Of a stretch of DNA of 64,000 nt, positions 23,216-30,429 are shown piece after piece. The notes below the pieces were generated by a model that made no database searches, had not been told where the DNA came from, and worked only from the letters and a program-made list of their open reading frames with translations. Position 1 is the stretch's first letter. Each line of letters opens with the position of its first letter. The stretch comes from Pseudomonadota bacterium (lineage in GTDB: Bacteria; Desulfobacterota; Desulfovibrionia; Desulfovibrionales; Desulfovibrionaceae). Where the stretch lies: NCBI GenBank assembly GCA_018822105.1, contig JAHJLB010000049.1, positions 34,807 to 98,806 of the forward strand. The letters are read 5' to 3'. The position numbers and the translations under genes were made by a program.

Positions 23216-23656
23216 TTAGCGAACGTCCCTGTCCTTGTCCTCGCCCTTCTGTTCGTCGGTCGCCTTGGCCACGATGCCGAGCTTCTCGATGCCCACGCTC
23301 TTGATCTCGCCCATGACCTTGACCACCACGCCGTAGGCCACGTTTTTGTCGGCGCGTAGGTACAGCTGCTTGTGCTGGCTGACCACCAGGTTCTGCAGGT
23401 GCTGGCGCAGGTCGTCGAAGGGTACGCCGTACTCGTCGAGGAAGATCGAGCCGTCCTTTTTGACCGAGAGCACCAGATGGTCGCTGCCAGCGGGCAGGGT
23501 GCGCACGCTGCGGGTCTTGGGCAGGTCCACGTCCACGCCCTGCGTCAGCATGGGCGCGGTGACCATGAAGATGATGAGCAGCACCAGCATCACGTCCACA
23601 AAGGGCGTGACGTTGATCTCGGCCATGTAGCCGCGAGAGCCTTTGCCAAGCGACAT
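23216..23656 (-). CDS. exbD: Biopolymer transport protein ExbD
   Basis: 146 aa (ATG 23656; GTG 23662 possible). Single N-terminal membrane helix preceded by MAEINVTPFVDVMLVLLIIF, whose Asp is the proton-channel residue of ExbD/TolR. The periplasmic domain follows, then an acidic Asp/Glu/Lys-rich tail (DEQKGEDKDRD). With ExbB and TonB it converts proton-motive force into opening of outer-membrane receptors. It is last in the leftward tonB operon and converges on the binding-protein gene. Confidence 0.92.
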   Translation of the reverse strand: MSLGKGSRGYMAEINVTPFVDVMLVLLIIFMVTAPMLTQGVDVDLPKTRSVRTLPAGSDHLVLSVKKDGSIFLDEYGVPFDDLRQHLQNLVVSQHKQLYLRADKNVAYGVVVKVMGEIKSVGIEKLGIVAKATDEQKGEDKDRDVR

Positions 23657-23673
23657 ACCCACGGCGCGCCCGA

Positions 23674-24369
23674 CTAGCCCTTGGAGCCGGAGGTCCAGGA
23701 GACCTCGCGCTCCACGCGGTTCAGGAAGGCCCCGGCAAAGTTTACCAGCTCTGTCTCCACCTCGCCCAATAGGGCCAACAGATAGTTGTAGGCGATGGTG
23801 GCCGGGATGGCGACGACAAGCCCAATGGCCGTGGTGACGAGCGCCTCAGAGATGCCGGGGGCCACGGTTGCCAGGGCTGCCGACTGCGACAGGCCGATGG
23901 AGTGGAAGGCGTGCATGATGCCCCAGACCGTGCCGAAGAGCCCGATGAAGGGCGCAGCGTTGGCGCAGGTGGCGAGAAAGGACAGGGAGTTTGAGAGGCG
24001 CTTCATCTCCCCGTTGACGCCCTGGCGCAGGACGCGCCGGAGGGTGTCCTTCACGAGCATGCGCTTGCGGTCGCGCTCGATGTCGGCCTTCTCCAGCTTG
24101 CGGAACTCGCCCACGGCGAGCAGGCCCACGCGCGACAGGGCGGTGTCGCCGTCGCGGCGGACGGCCTGCAAGCCTTCGGACAGGTCCTCCGCGTCGTTGA
24201 ACAGGACGTAGCCCTGGGACACCTGGCGCCTGGTGCGCTTGTACAGGATGACCTTGTGGAAGATGATGGTCCAGCTCCACAGGGACATGAGCGCCAGCAT
24301 GGCCAGCACTATCTGCACCCCCAGGGTGGCCCCGAGCATCATGCCTAGAAGACCGGTTTCAGGAATCAT
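23674..24369 (-). CDS. exbB: Biopolymer transport protein ExbB (MotA/TolQ/ExbB family)
   Basis: 231 aa from ATG 24369, chosen because GGAG lies 9 bp upstream; ATG 24375 and TTG 24384 are closer to that site. Three membrane helices, with the family signature in the last two (NAAPFIGLFGTVWGIMHAF ... VAIPATIAYNYL) and a cytoplasmic helical domain between helices 1 and 2. It forms the motor channel with ExbD. It sits 17 bp upstream of exbD on the same message. Confidence 0.92.
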   Translation of the reverse strand: MIPETGLLGMMLGATLGVQIVLAMLALMSLWSWTIIFHKVILYKRTRRQVSQGYVLFNDAEDLSEGLQAVRRDGDTALSRVGLLAVGEFRKLEKADIERDRKRMLVKDTLRRVLRQGVNGEMKRLSNSLSFLATCANAAPFIGLFGTVWGIMHAFHSIGLSQSAALATVAPGISEALVTTAIGLVVAIPATIAYNYLLALLGEVETELVNFAGAFLNRVEREVSWTSGSKG

Positions 24370-24386
24370 GCGCATTGTCTCCAATG

Positions 24387-24415
24387 GCTGGCGGCGTTTG
24401 GAATACGCCGCCAGC
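24387..24415 (-). terminator. Strong hairpin between zraP-like gene and exbB
   Basis: A perfect 10-bp stem CTGGCGGCGT/ACGCCGCCAG with a 7-nt loop, extended by a G-C pair. No T-run follows, so it is more likely an mRNA-processing or partial-termination signal within the tonB-exbBD operon than a full stop. Confidence 0.5.
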
Positions 24416-24426
24416 TCCTTCGCTTG

Positions 24427-24837
24427 CTACAGCATGGCCTTGTGCGGGTGCTTCTTGTGCCACAGTGGAACGTAAACCCCAGTCTCCTTGAGCAGCTTCG
24501 CGCGCAGGGCGGCTTTCTCCTGCAAGAGCTTGCCGTCCAATTCGCCCAGGCTCCGGGTCAGTTCAGCCACGGCCTCGCCCGAGGCGCCCTTGGACAGCTG
24601 CGCGTCCAACTCCGCTGCCTTGGCGTGGTAGTCCTTTTGGATGGGCTCTACGGCCTTCTGGTAGTCTTCGTAGAGCTTCTTGGCCACGGGCCGTTTCTCC
24701 GGCGGAATGCCGGGCAGCTCGTAGAACTTCCCGTGGACCGTATCGGGTTTCTTCGTTTCGGCGGCCACAGAAGGCGCGGCGGACACGGCGGCAAACACTG
24801 CGAACAGGGCCAGGATCACTACAAAACGTGCGGTCAT
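24427..24837 (-). CDS. Periplasmic Spy/ZraP-like small helical protein with His-rich tail
   Basis: 136 aa, ATG 24837 with GGAGG 8 bp upstream. Signal peptide (core VVILALFAVFAAVSAAPSVA), then an all-helical charged region (about 45-120) with an ELDAQLSKG and ELTRSLGELDGKLLQEKAALRAK heptad-like pattern, as in periplasmic metal-responsive chaperones (Spy, CpxP, ZraP). The C-terminal WHKKHPHK cluster could bind metal. It sits between tonB and exbB, an unusual place that suggests a periplasmic metal-binding or protective role for this uptake system (inference). Confidence 0.6.
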   Translation of the reverse strand: MTARFVVILALFAVFAAVSAAPSVAAETKKPDTVHGKFYELPGIPPEKRPVAKKLYEDYQKAVEPIQKDYHAKAAELDAQLSKGASGEAVAELTRSLGELDGKLLQEKAALRAKLLKETGVYVPLWHKKHPHKAML

Positions 24838-24886
24838 GGGAGTTCCTCCAGGTTGAATGTTGTCGGGCAATATGATTCGTGATCCG

Positions 24887-25729
24887 TCATCGGTCCTCCA
24901 AGGCAAACCGCACCGGCAGGGTCATCCACACCCCCACGGGCGCGCCCTTGAACACGGCTGGCTCGAAACGCCATTTGCGGGCGGCCTCCACGGCGGCGTC
25001 CTCGAATATGCCGGACGGCTCGGCACGCTCCACATTGACCTCGCGCACGCCGCCTTCCACATCCACGAAGAGCCGCAGCAACACCTGCCCGGAGATACCG
25101 CGCCGCCGTGCATCCATGGGGTAGACCGGCTTGATGCGCCGCGCCACCACAGGCATGCGATCCACGGCCACGCCGCCCTGGCCGGTGCCGCTGCCCGCAG
25201 ATGTCCCCACGCCTTTTCCCTGGCCGCCTCCAGAGCCGCCGCCGGAGCCCTTTCCGGCCCCTTGGCCGCCGCTGCCCGTAATCGCTTCCGGCTGGCTCAC
25301 GACGGATGCCGTGGCGGGTGCAGCCGTGGAGGTGGTGGGCTGCGGCGCGGCTGCCTTGGCCAGAAGATTCGGCACAGCCACGGACCGGGGTTTCGGGCAG
25401 GGGGCGGCTTGGGCCTTGGCGGAGGGAAGCGCCTGGGCCGGACAGCCGCCGCCTCCCTTGGGGCCAGGGATTTCCACGAACTCCACCTCCACCAGCGTGG
25501 GCGTGGCCGGAAGCGCCATTGTCATCCTCGTGGCGGTAAGCGCGCCGAAAACAACCACATGCGTGGCGAGAGACAGCCACAGGGCAATGTTGCGAACCCG
25601 TACGGTCTTGCCCTTCAGGCCGGGCAGGCACAGGCACGAAGGCTTACTGTAGACGGTGCCGCCCTCGGGCAGGGCGTGGGAGGCCGGGTGCAGGCACTCC
25701 AAGGAATCCATGGCGCATTCCTGACTCAC
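24887..25729 (-). CDS. tonB: TonB energy-transducing protein
   Basis: 280 aa from GTG 25729, 2 bp after the permease stop; ATG 25711 is the alternative. An N-terminal cytoplasmic stretch rich in Cys is followed by one membrane helix (IALWLSLATHVVVFGALTA). The periplasmic linker (about 100-190) is dominated by Pro/Ala and then Gly/Ser/Gln rather than the usual Pro/Lys repeats. The C-terminal TonB domain has PVYPMDARRRGISGQVLLRLFV and a final WRFEPAVF. The product spans the periplasm to push outer-membrane receptors, probably the one at 30.4 kb. The unusual Cys-rich N-terminus (CLHPAS, SCLCLPG) might bind metal or a cluster. Confidence 0.88.
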   Translation of the reverse strand: MSQECAMDSLECLHPASHALPEGGTVYSKPSCLCLPGLKGKTVRVRNIALWLSLATHVVVFGALTATRMTMALPATPTLVEVEFVEIPGPKGGGGCPAQALPSAKAQAAPCPKPRSVAVPNLLAKAAAPQPTTSTAAPATASVVSQPEAITGSGGQGAGKGSGGGSGGGQGKGVGTSAGSGTGQGGVAVDRMPVVARRIKPVYPMDARRRGISGQVLLRLFVDVEGGVREVNVERAEPSGIFEDAAVEAARKWRFEPAVFKGAPVGVWMTLPVRFALEDR

Positions 25730-25731
25730 GG

Positions 25732-26478
25732 CTAGTCCTTGGCCCTGGCCACACTCTTGACGGCAAAGACGAAGGCGAACGCGCCGACGGTCAAAAGGAT
25801 CACAAGGGAGAGCGTGGGCAGCTCCGCGCCCGTGGCCGCCGCCCTGGCCGCGCGCGAGGCGTGGGTCAAGGGCAGCAGCAGAAGCAGCTCGCGGACCACC
25901 ACGGGCAGACGCTCCACCGGGAAGAACGTGCCGCCCAAGAAGGCCATGGGTGTGATGACGAAACTGGTGAGCAGGGCCTGGTCCGCGTGGGCCTTGATGT
26001 GCATGGCCAGCCCCACGGCCAGGGAGGCGAAGAAGAAGGCGTTGAGCATGAGCGCCAGCCAGAAGGCCGGGCCGAGGGTCAGGCGCACGCCGAACACGAA
26101 ACCCAGCCCCAGCACAGCCAGAACGCCCAGCAGGGCGCGCGTCATGCCCGCCAGCACTTCCCCCAGCACATAGCCGCCAGGGGCAACCGGCGCGGCCTGG
26201 ATCTCCTCGAAAATACGCCAGTAGAACCGGGCCACGTTGATCTCCCCGGCGATGGCCCAGGCCTGGGTCATGCTGCTCATGGCCGCCAGGCCCGGCAGCA
26301 GGAAGCGCAGATAGTCCGCGCCCATGCCGCCGCCCCCCTGTCCCGTCGGGGCCATGGCCCAGCCGAAGGCCAGAATGTAGAGCAGCGGCGACACGCACAT
26401 GGTGCCGAGCGTCTTCCAGAATCTGCGGCGCAAGAGCAATGCCTCGCGGTAGTAGACCGCCTTCCAGCCCTGAATCAT
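25732..26478 (-). CDS. ABC-2 type (DrrB/NodJ-like) membrane permease
   Basis: 248 aa with about six membrane helices. The middle segment FLLPGLAAMSSMTQAW and the late motif FVITPMAFLGGTFFPVERLP are typical of ABC-2 exporters. It overlaps the upstream ATPase by ATGA and is followed at once by tonB. ABC-2 systems usually export drugs, polysaccharides or metals. Its place inside a TonB operon in a tetrapyrrole/metal cluster suggests export of a metal, a metallophore or a tetrapyrrole, but the substrate is unknown. Confidence 0.85.
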   Translation of the reverse strand: MIQGWKAVYYREALLLRRRFWKTLGTMCVSPLLYILAFGWAMAPTGQGGGGMGADYLRFLLPGLAAMSSMTQAWAIAGEINVARFYWRIFEEIQAAPVAPGGYVLGEVLAGMTRALLGVLAVLGLGFVFGVRLTLGPAFWLALMLNAFFFASLAVGLAMHIKAHADQALLTSFVITPMAFLGGTFFPVERLPVVVRELLLLLPLTHASRAARAAATGAELPTLSLVILLTVGAFAFVFAVKSVARAKD

Positions 26479-27326
26479 GCCGCCGCTCCATTGGCCAGCT
26501 TGCGGCCAGTTGTGGCGTGGAACACGTCCTCCAGATTCACTCGCCTGAGGGTGAAGCTGCCCGGCCCGGCAGCGCCAAAGTCCTGGGCCTCGGCTCGGTC
26601 GCGGAAGCAGGTGGTGCGCATGTCCGTGCCCTCCAGCATGTCCACGGCCCAGACGCCCTGCGCCTCCATGAGCTCCTGCGGCGTGCCCAGGGCCACCACG
26701 CGGCCCTGATCCAGGAAGGCCACGCGGTCGGCCAGAAACTCGGCCTCTTCAATGTAATGGGTGGTGAGCAGGATGGTGGTGCCACCCTCGCGAATGGCGC
26801 GGATCGCCGCCCAGAGCTTGCGCCGGATGGCCGGGTCCAGCCCCACGGTGGGTTCGTCCAGGAACAGGACGCGCGGGCCGTGCATCAGCGCCCGGGCCAG
26901 CATGACTCTGCGCCGGAGGCCGCCCGACAACTCACGCACCAGGCTCCGCGCGCGGTCGGCCAGTTCCAGACGCTCCAGGTTCTCGGCGGCGCGCGACCGG
27001 AGCTGGGGAGCGTCCATGCCGAAGAGTCGGCCGTGCACCTCCAGGTTCTCGGCCACGGTCAAATCCTGGTCCAGGTTGATGGTCTGGCCGCAGACCCCGC
27101 ACAGGGCCTTTACCCTTGCGGGTTCGCGAGTCACGTCCAGGCCGTCCACCAGGGCACGACCCGAGTCCGGCACGCTCAAGCCCGTCAAGATGCGCACGGT
27201 GGTGGTCTTTCCCGCGCCGTTGGGGCCGAGGTAGGCGAACAACTCCCCAGCCGAGACGTGCAGGTTCACGCCGCACAGGGCGTCCCGCTTGGCGTAACGT
27301 TTATGAAGATTTTCCAGCCGGATCAT
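26475..27326 (-). CDS. ABC transporter ATP-binding protein (DrrA/CcmA type)
   Basis: 283 aa, ATG 27326 with GGAGGA upstream. Walker A GPNGAGKTT (about 35), signature ELSGGLRRRVMLARAL, Walker B VLFLDEPTVGLDP, H-loop LLTTHYIEEAE. The roughly 70-residue C-terminal extension is typical of DrrA-type exporters. First gene of the leftward operon ATPase-permease-tonB-zraP-like-exbB-exbD and divergent from the importer operon at 27.4 kb; the 118-bp gap is AT-rich and should hold both promoters. Confidence 0.88.
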   Translation of the reverse strand: MIRLENLHKRYAKRDALCGVNLHVSAGELFAYLGPNGAGKTTTVRILTGLSVPDSGRALVDGLDVTREPARVKALCGVCGQTINLDQDLTVAENLEVHGRLFGMDAPQLRSRAAENLERLELADRARSLVRELSGGLRRRVMLARALMHGPRVLFLDEPTVGLDPAIRRKLWAAIRAIREGGTTILLTTHYIEEAEFLADRVAFLDQGRVVALGTPQELMEAQGVWAVDMLEGTDMRTTCFRDRAEAQDFGAAGPGSFTLRRVNLEDVFHATTGRKLANGAAA

Positions 27327-27444
27327 GGCTCCTCCGAATACTCATGTGCATCGATTGGCATTCCTAGCATATCAATTTTGTTTTCACAATCCTCTTGTGT
27401 AATTATTTTTAATTCCGTATACGGCAAGCCACACGAATTATAAA

Positions 27445-28599
27445 ATGAGGTTCGGCATGCAGTCTCAAAGCGCCTCTGGCACACCGAAATATCATGATAT
27501 TGCCCACTGGGCTGCCAGTGTACCAGCGCTCGGCAGGGTGCTGGCACAGCCTGCGGCCTTGTCCCAGCCCCGTGCCACGATCCTGGCCTTGTTTCTCGCG
27601 CTTGCGCTTCTGACCGGAGCCTGCGGCAAGGCCGAGCAGGGCCAGGCCGGGGCAACCGTGCCCGTCACCGACGCCACCGGGCGGGTCATCAATGTGCGCG
27701 TGAGTCCGAAGCGGGTCGTCACCCTGAACAAGAACGCCGCCGAGATCCTGCGCATGTTTGGCGTCACGGACCGCATCGTGGGCGTGTCTGACTGGATTCC
27801 AAAAAACCCGGACTACTGGCCCGAGCTGGTGGGCGCACGCAACGTGGGCAAATTCAACGACCCGGATGTGGAGGCCATCGCGGAGCTGAAGCCTGATCTG
27901 GTGCTCTGCTACCAGGGCTCGCCCGGCCCCGGCTTTGAGGACAAGATGGCTGCGGCGGGCATCCAGGTGCTGCGTCTGGAACTCTACCGCATCGGGGTGT
28001 TGCCGCGCGACGTGGAGGCCCTGGGCCGCATCTTTGGGCGCGAGGACAAGGCGAGAGAGTATCTGGACTGGCTGAAGGTCCGCATGGACGAGATCGCCCG
28101 GCGCGTGGCTGCGGACCCGGAGCGCCCCAAGGTCTACCTGGAAGCCTACGCGGAGTTCGCGGCCTGCGGGTCCGGCTCGGGCATGCACGAGCGGCTGGTC
28201 TTCGCCGGGGGCCGCAACATCGGCGAGGTTATGCAGCCCAACGCCTCGCCCGTGTCGCCGGAATGGGTGCTGGAGCAGCAGCCCTGGGCCGTGGTCAAGA
28301 TGTGCTCCCAGAACGGCTCCTATTCCCTGGACGGCCCCGGCGGCATGGTGGCCCAGCGCGAGGCCCTGCTTGCGCGCACCGGCTGGAACAAGACCCCGGC
28401 GGGCAAGGCCGGACGCGTCTACCTCATGACTACTGACGTGACCAGCGGCGGGGCCAGCGTGGTGGGCATTGCGCACATCGCCAAGTGGCTGCACCCCAAG
28501 ACCTGCGCTGACCTTGACCCAATGGCTTGGCACCGCGAATACATCGAGCGCTTCCAGGGCCGTCCCTGGCGCGGCGTCTACGTGCACCCGGCGGAGTAA
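27445..28599 (+). CDS. ABC importer binding lipoprotein (FecB/BtuF type)
   Basis: 384 aa as opened at ATG 27445. The true start may lie downstream (GTG 27538 or TTG 27559): the signal peptide (ATILALFLALALLTGAC, lipobox LTGAC) then comes close to the start, and two palindromes at 27488-27520 would be upstream instead of coding. The mature part is a class III binding protein (VPVTDATGRVINVRVSPKRVVTLNKNAAEIL; a second-lobe segment with VYLEAYAEFAACGSGSGMHE). It feeds the FecCD/FecE pair that follows. Together with the TonB receptor it would import a corrinoid, heme or metallophore; the riboswitch 6 kb away favours a corrinoid or cobalt compound. Confidence 0.85.
   Translation: MRFGMQSQSASGTPKYHDIAHWAASVPALGRVLAQPAALSQPRATILALFLALALLTGACGKAEQGQAGATVPVTDATGRVINVRVSPKRVVTLNKNAAEILRMFGVTDRIVGVSDWIPKNPDYWPELVGARNVGKFNDPDVEAIAELKPDLVLCYQGSPGPGFEDKMAAAGIQVLRLELYRIGVLPRDVEALGRIFGREDKAREYLDWLKVRMDEIARRVAADPERPKVYLEAYAEFAACGSGSGMHERLVFAGGRNIGEVMQPNASPVSPEWVLEQQPWAVVKMCSQNGSYSLDGPGGMVAQREALLARTGWNKTPAGKAGRVYLMTTDVTSGGASVVGIAHIAKWLHPKTCADLDPMAWHREYIERFQGRPWRGVYVHPAE
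27488..27520. promoter_or_regulatory. Two adjacent palindromes at the start of the importer operon
   Basis: AATATCATGATATT (27488-27501, perfect 14-bp palindrome), followed 3 bp later by CACTGG-GCTG-CCAGTG (27505-27520). They fall inside the long, poorly conserved N-terminus of the binding-protein reading frame, so they may be operators preceding the real start. Confidence 0.45.
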
Positions 28600-28610
28600 C
28601 GGTGGAAGGA

Positions 28611-29621
28611 ATGCGGCAGATGGACGGCCTTGCGGCCTACGGGGCGCTCACGGGCAGGCGCGTGGTCTGGCTGGTTGGGCTTTCCGTGCTGCTCGGCCTC
28701 GTGGTGCTCGTGTCCCTGGCCCTGGGCAGCAGCGTGGCGGGCCTGCGCGACGTGCTGCGCACAGGCCTGGACGGCGTGATTTTCTGGGAGCTGCGCCTGC
28801 CGCGCGTCCTCATGGGTCTGCTCGTGGGCTCCGGCCTGGCCGTGGGCGGGGCCGTGACCCAGGCCGTGCTACGCAATCCGCTGGCTTCGCCCTTCACCCT
28901 TGGCGTGGCCTCGGGCGCGGGTTTTGGCGCGGCGCTGGGCATCGTACTCGTGTCTGCCACCGCCAAGTGGGCCGTGGCGGGCGGCGCCTTCACCTTCGCC
29001 CTGGTGACCGTCCTGTTCATCCTGGGCGTGGCGCGCATGAAGAGCGCGACCCCGGAGACCCTGGTGCTGGCGGGCGTGGCCATCATGTTCCTGTTCTCAG
29101 CCTGCACCTCGCTCGTGCAGTTCCTGGGCACGGAGCAGCAACTCCAGGCCATCGTGTTCTGGTCCTTTGGCAACCTGTCGCGCGCGGGCTGGGGCGACAT
29201 CCTCATCAGCGCAGGCATGATCCTGCCAGCGCTGCCGGTGCTGCTCTTCCGGGCTTGGGACCTGAACCTGCTCCTGGCGGGCGACGAGATGGCCGCAAGC
29301 CTGGGCGTGCGCGTGGAGCGCTTGCGTCTTGCGGCTCTGCTCCTGGCGGCGCTCATGACCGCCGGGGCCATCTGCTTCACCGGGGTCATCGGGTTCATCG
29401 GATTGGTGGGACCACATCTGGCCCGGCTCCTGGTGGGCGGCGACCACCGCTTCCTGCTGCCCGCGTCGGCCCTGTGCGGTGCGCTGCTCGTGCTCATCTC
29501 TGATGTCTTGGGTCGCACCCTCTTCGCCCCGCACATGGTGCCCATCGGCATCGTTACTGCCTTCCTGGGCGTGCCTTTCTTCTTCGCACTCTTGATGCGC
29601 CGCCGCAGGGAGTTCTGGTGA
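28611..29621 (+). CDS. ABC importer permease (FecCD/BtuC family)
   Basis: 336 aa from ATG 28611 (GGTGGAAGGA upstream; GTG 28602 possible). About ten membrane helices. FecCD hallmarks: LRLPRVLMGLLVGSGLAVGGAVTQAVLRNPLASPFTLGV region, and FTGVIGFIGLVGPHLARLL, the ATPase-contact loop. It carries the siderophore, heme or corrinoid across the inner membrane. It lies 11 bp after the binding-protein gene and overlaps the ATPase gene. Confidence 0.92.
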   Translation: MRQMDGLAAYGALTGRRVVWLVGLSVLLGLVVLVSLALGSSVAGLRDVLRTGLDGVIFWELRLPRVLMGLLVGSGLAVGGAVTQAVLRNPLASPFTLGVASGAGFGAALGIVLVSATAKWAVAGGAFTFALVTVLFILGVARMKSATPETLVLAGVAIMFLFSACTSLVQFLGTEQQLQAIVFWSFGNLSRAGWGDILISAGMILPALPVLLFRAWDLNLLLAGDEMAASLGVRVERLRLAALLLAALMTAGAICFTGVIGFIGLVGPHLARLLVGGDHRFLLPASALCGALLVLISDVLGRTLFAPHMVPIGIVTAFLGVPFFFALLMRRRREFW

Positions 29622-30394
29622 TGCTGAAAGCTCGCGACCTGCACTTTTCCTACCCGGACCGCCCGGTGCTGTCTGGAGTGTCTTTGACCCTCGCACCCGG
29701 CGAGGTGCTGGCCGTGCTCGGCCCCAACGGCGCGGGCAAGTCCACACTCCTGCGCTGTCTGGCCGGGGCGCTCACGCCAAAGGGTCGCGTGGAGTTGGAT
29801 GGACAGGCGCTTTCGGACATCCCGCCCACGCAGCGTGCGCGGCTCATGGCCTTTGTGCCGCAGCACATCCCGGCACGGCTGCCGCTGACGGTCTTCGAGG
29901 CCGTGCTCATGGGCCGCAGGCCGTATCTTTCCTGGCGGCCCAGGCCAGAGGATCTGGACGCCGTGTGGGAGGCCCTGAACCTGCTCGGCCTCACCGAGTT
30001 GGCGGGCCGCGAGTTTGGCGAGATCTCCGGCGGCCAGCGCCAGAAGGTGGCGCTGGCACGCGCCCTGGCCCAGCAAAGCCGCCTGCTGGTCATGGACGAG
30101 CCTACCAGCAGCCTGGACCTCAGACACCAGATGGAGGTCATGGCGCTCTTGTGCGCCCTGGCCGAGGAGCAGGACACCGGCGTGGTGCTGGCCGTGCACG
30201 ACCTGAACCTGGCCGCGCGCTTCGCCAGCCGGGCGCTGCTCATGCACCGGGGCCGAGTGTTCGCTGATGGTGCGCCTGAGGATGTGCTCACCGAGGATTC
30301 CATCCGCACCGTCTACGGCGTGGACGTGCTGCGCATGGAGGCGGGCGCGGGCGCCATGTTTTTCCCCATGGCCGCCACCAGCGGCACGACTTGA
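29621..30394 (+). CDS. ABC importer ATP-binding protein (FecE/BtuD family)
   Basis: 257 aa from ATG 29621, overlapping the permease stop (TGATG). Walker A GPNGAGKST (about 35), signature EISGGQRQKVALARAL, Walker B LLVMDEPTSSLDL, H-loop VLAVHDLNLA. The AFVPQHIPARLPLTVFEAVLMGRRPY segment is typical of iron-complex/B12 importers. It energises the FecCD permease. A TonB-dependent receptor gene follows 35 bp later. Confidence 0.92.
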   Translation: MLKARDLHFSYPDRPVLSGVSLTLAPGEVLAVLGPNGAGKSTLLRCLAGALTPKGRVELDGQALSDIPPTQRARLMAFVPQHIPARLPLTVFEAVLMGRRPYLSWRPRPEDLDAVWEALNLLGLTELAGREFGEISGGQRQKVALARALAQQSRLLVMDEPTSSLDLRHQMEVMALLCALAEEQDTGVVLAVHDLNLAARFASRALLMHRGRVFADGAPEDVLTEDSIRTVYGVDVLRMEAGAGAMFFPMAATSGTT

Positions 30395-30429
30395 CAGATA
30401 AAACAATACCCGAGTTGGAGGAATAGCTC

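Noticed and set aside
24887..26491. 534-codon frame reading as one large TonB protein
   Set aside because: Its first half is a shadow of the ABC-2 permease; TonB begins at 25729 after the permease stop.
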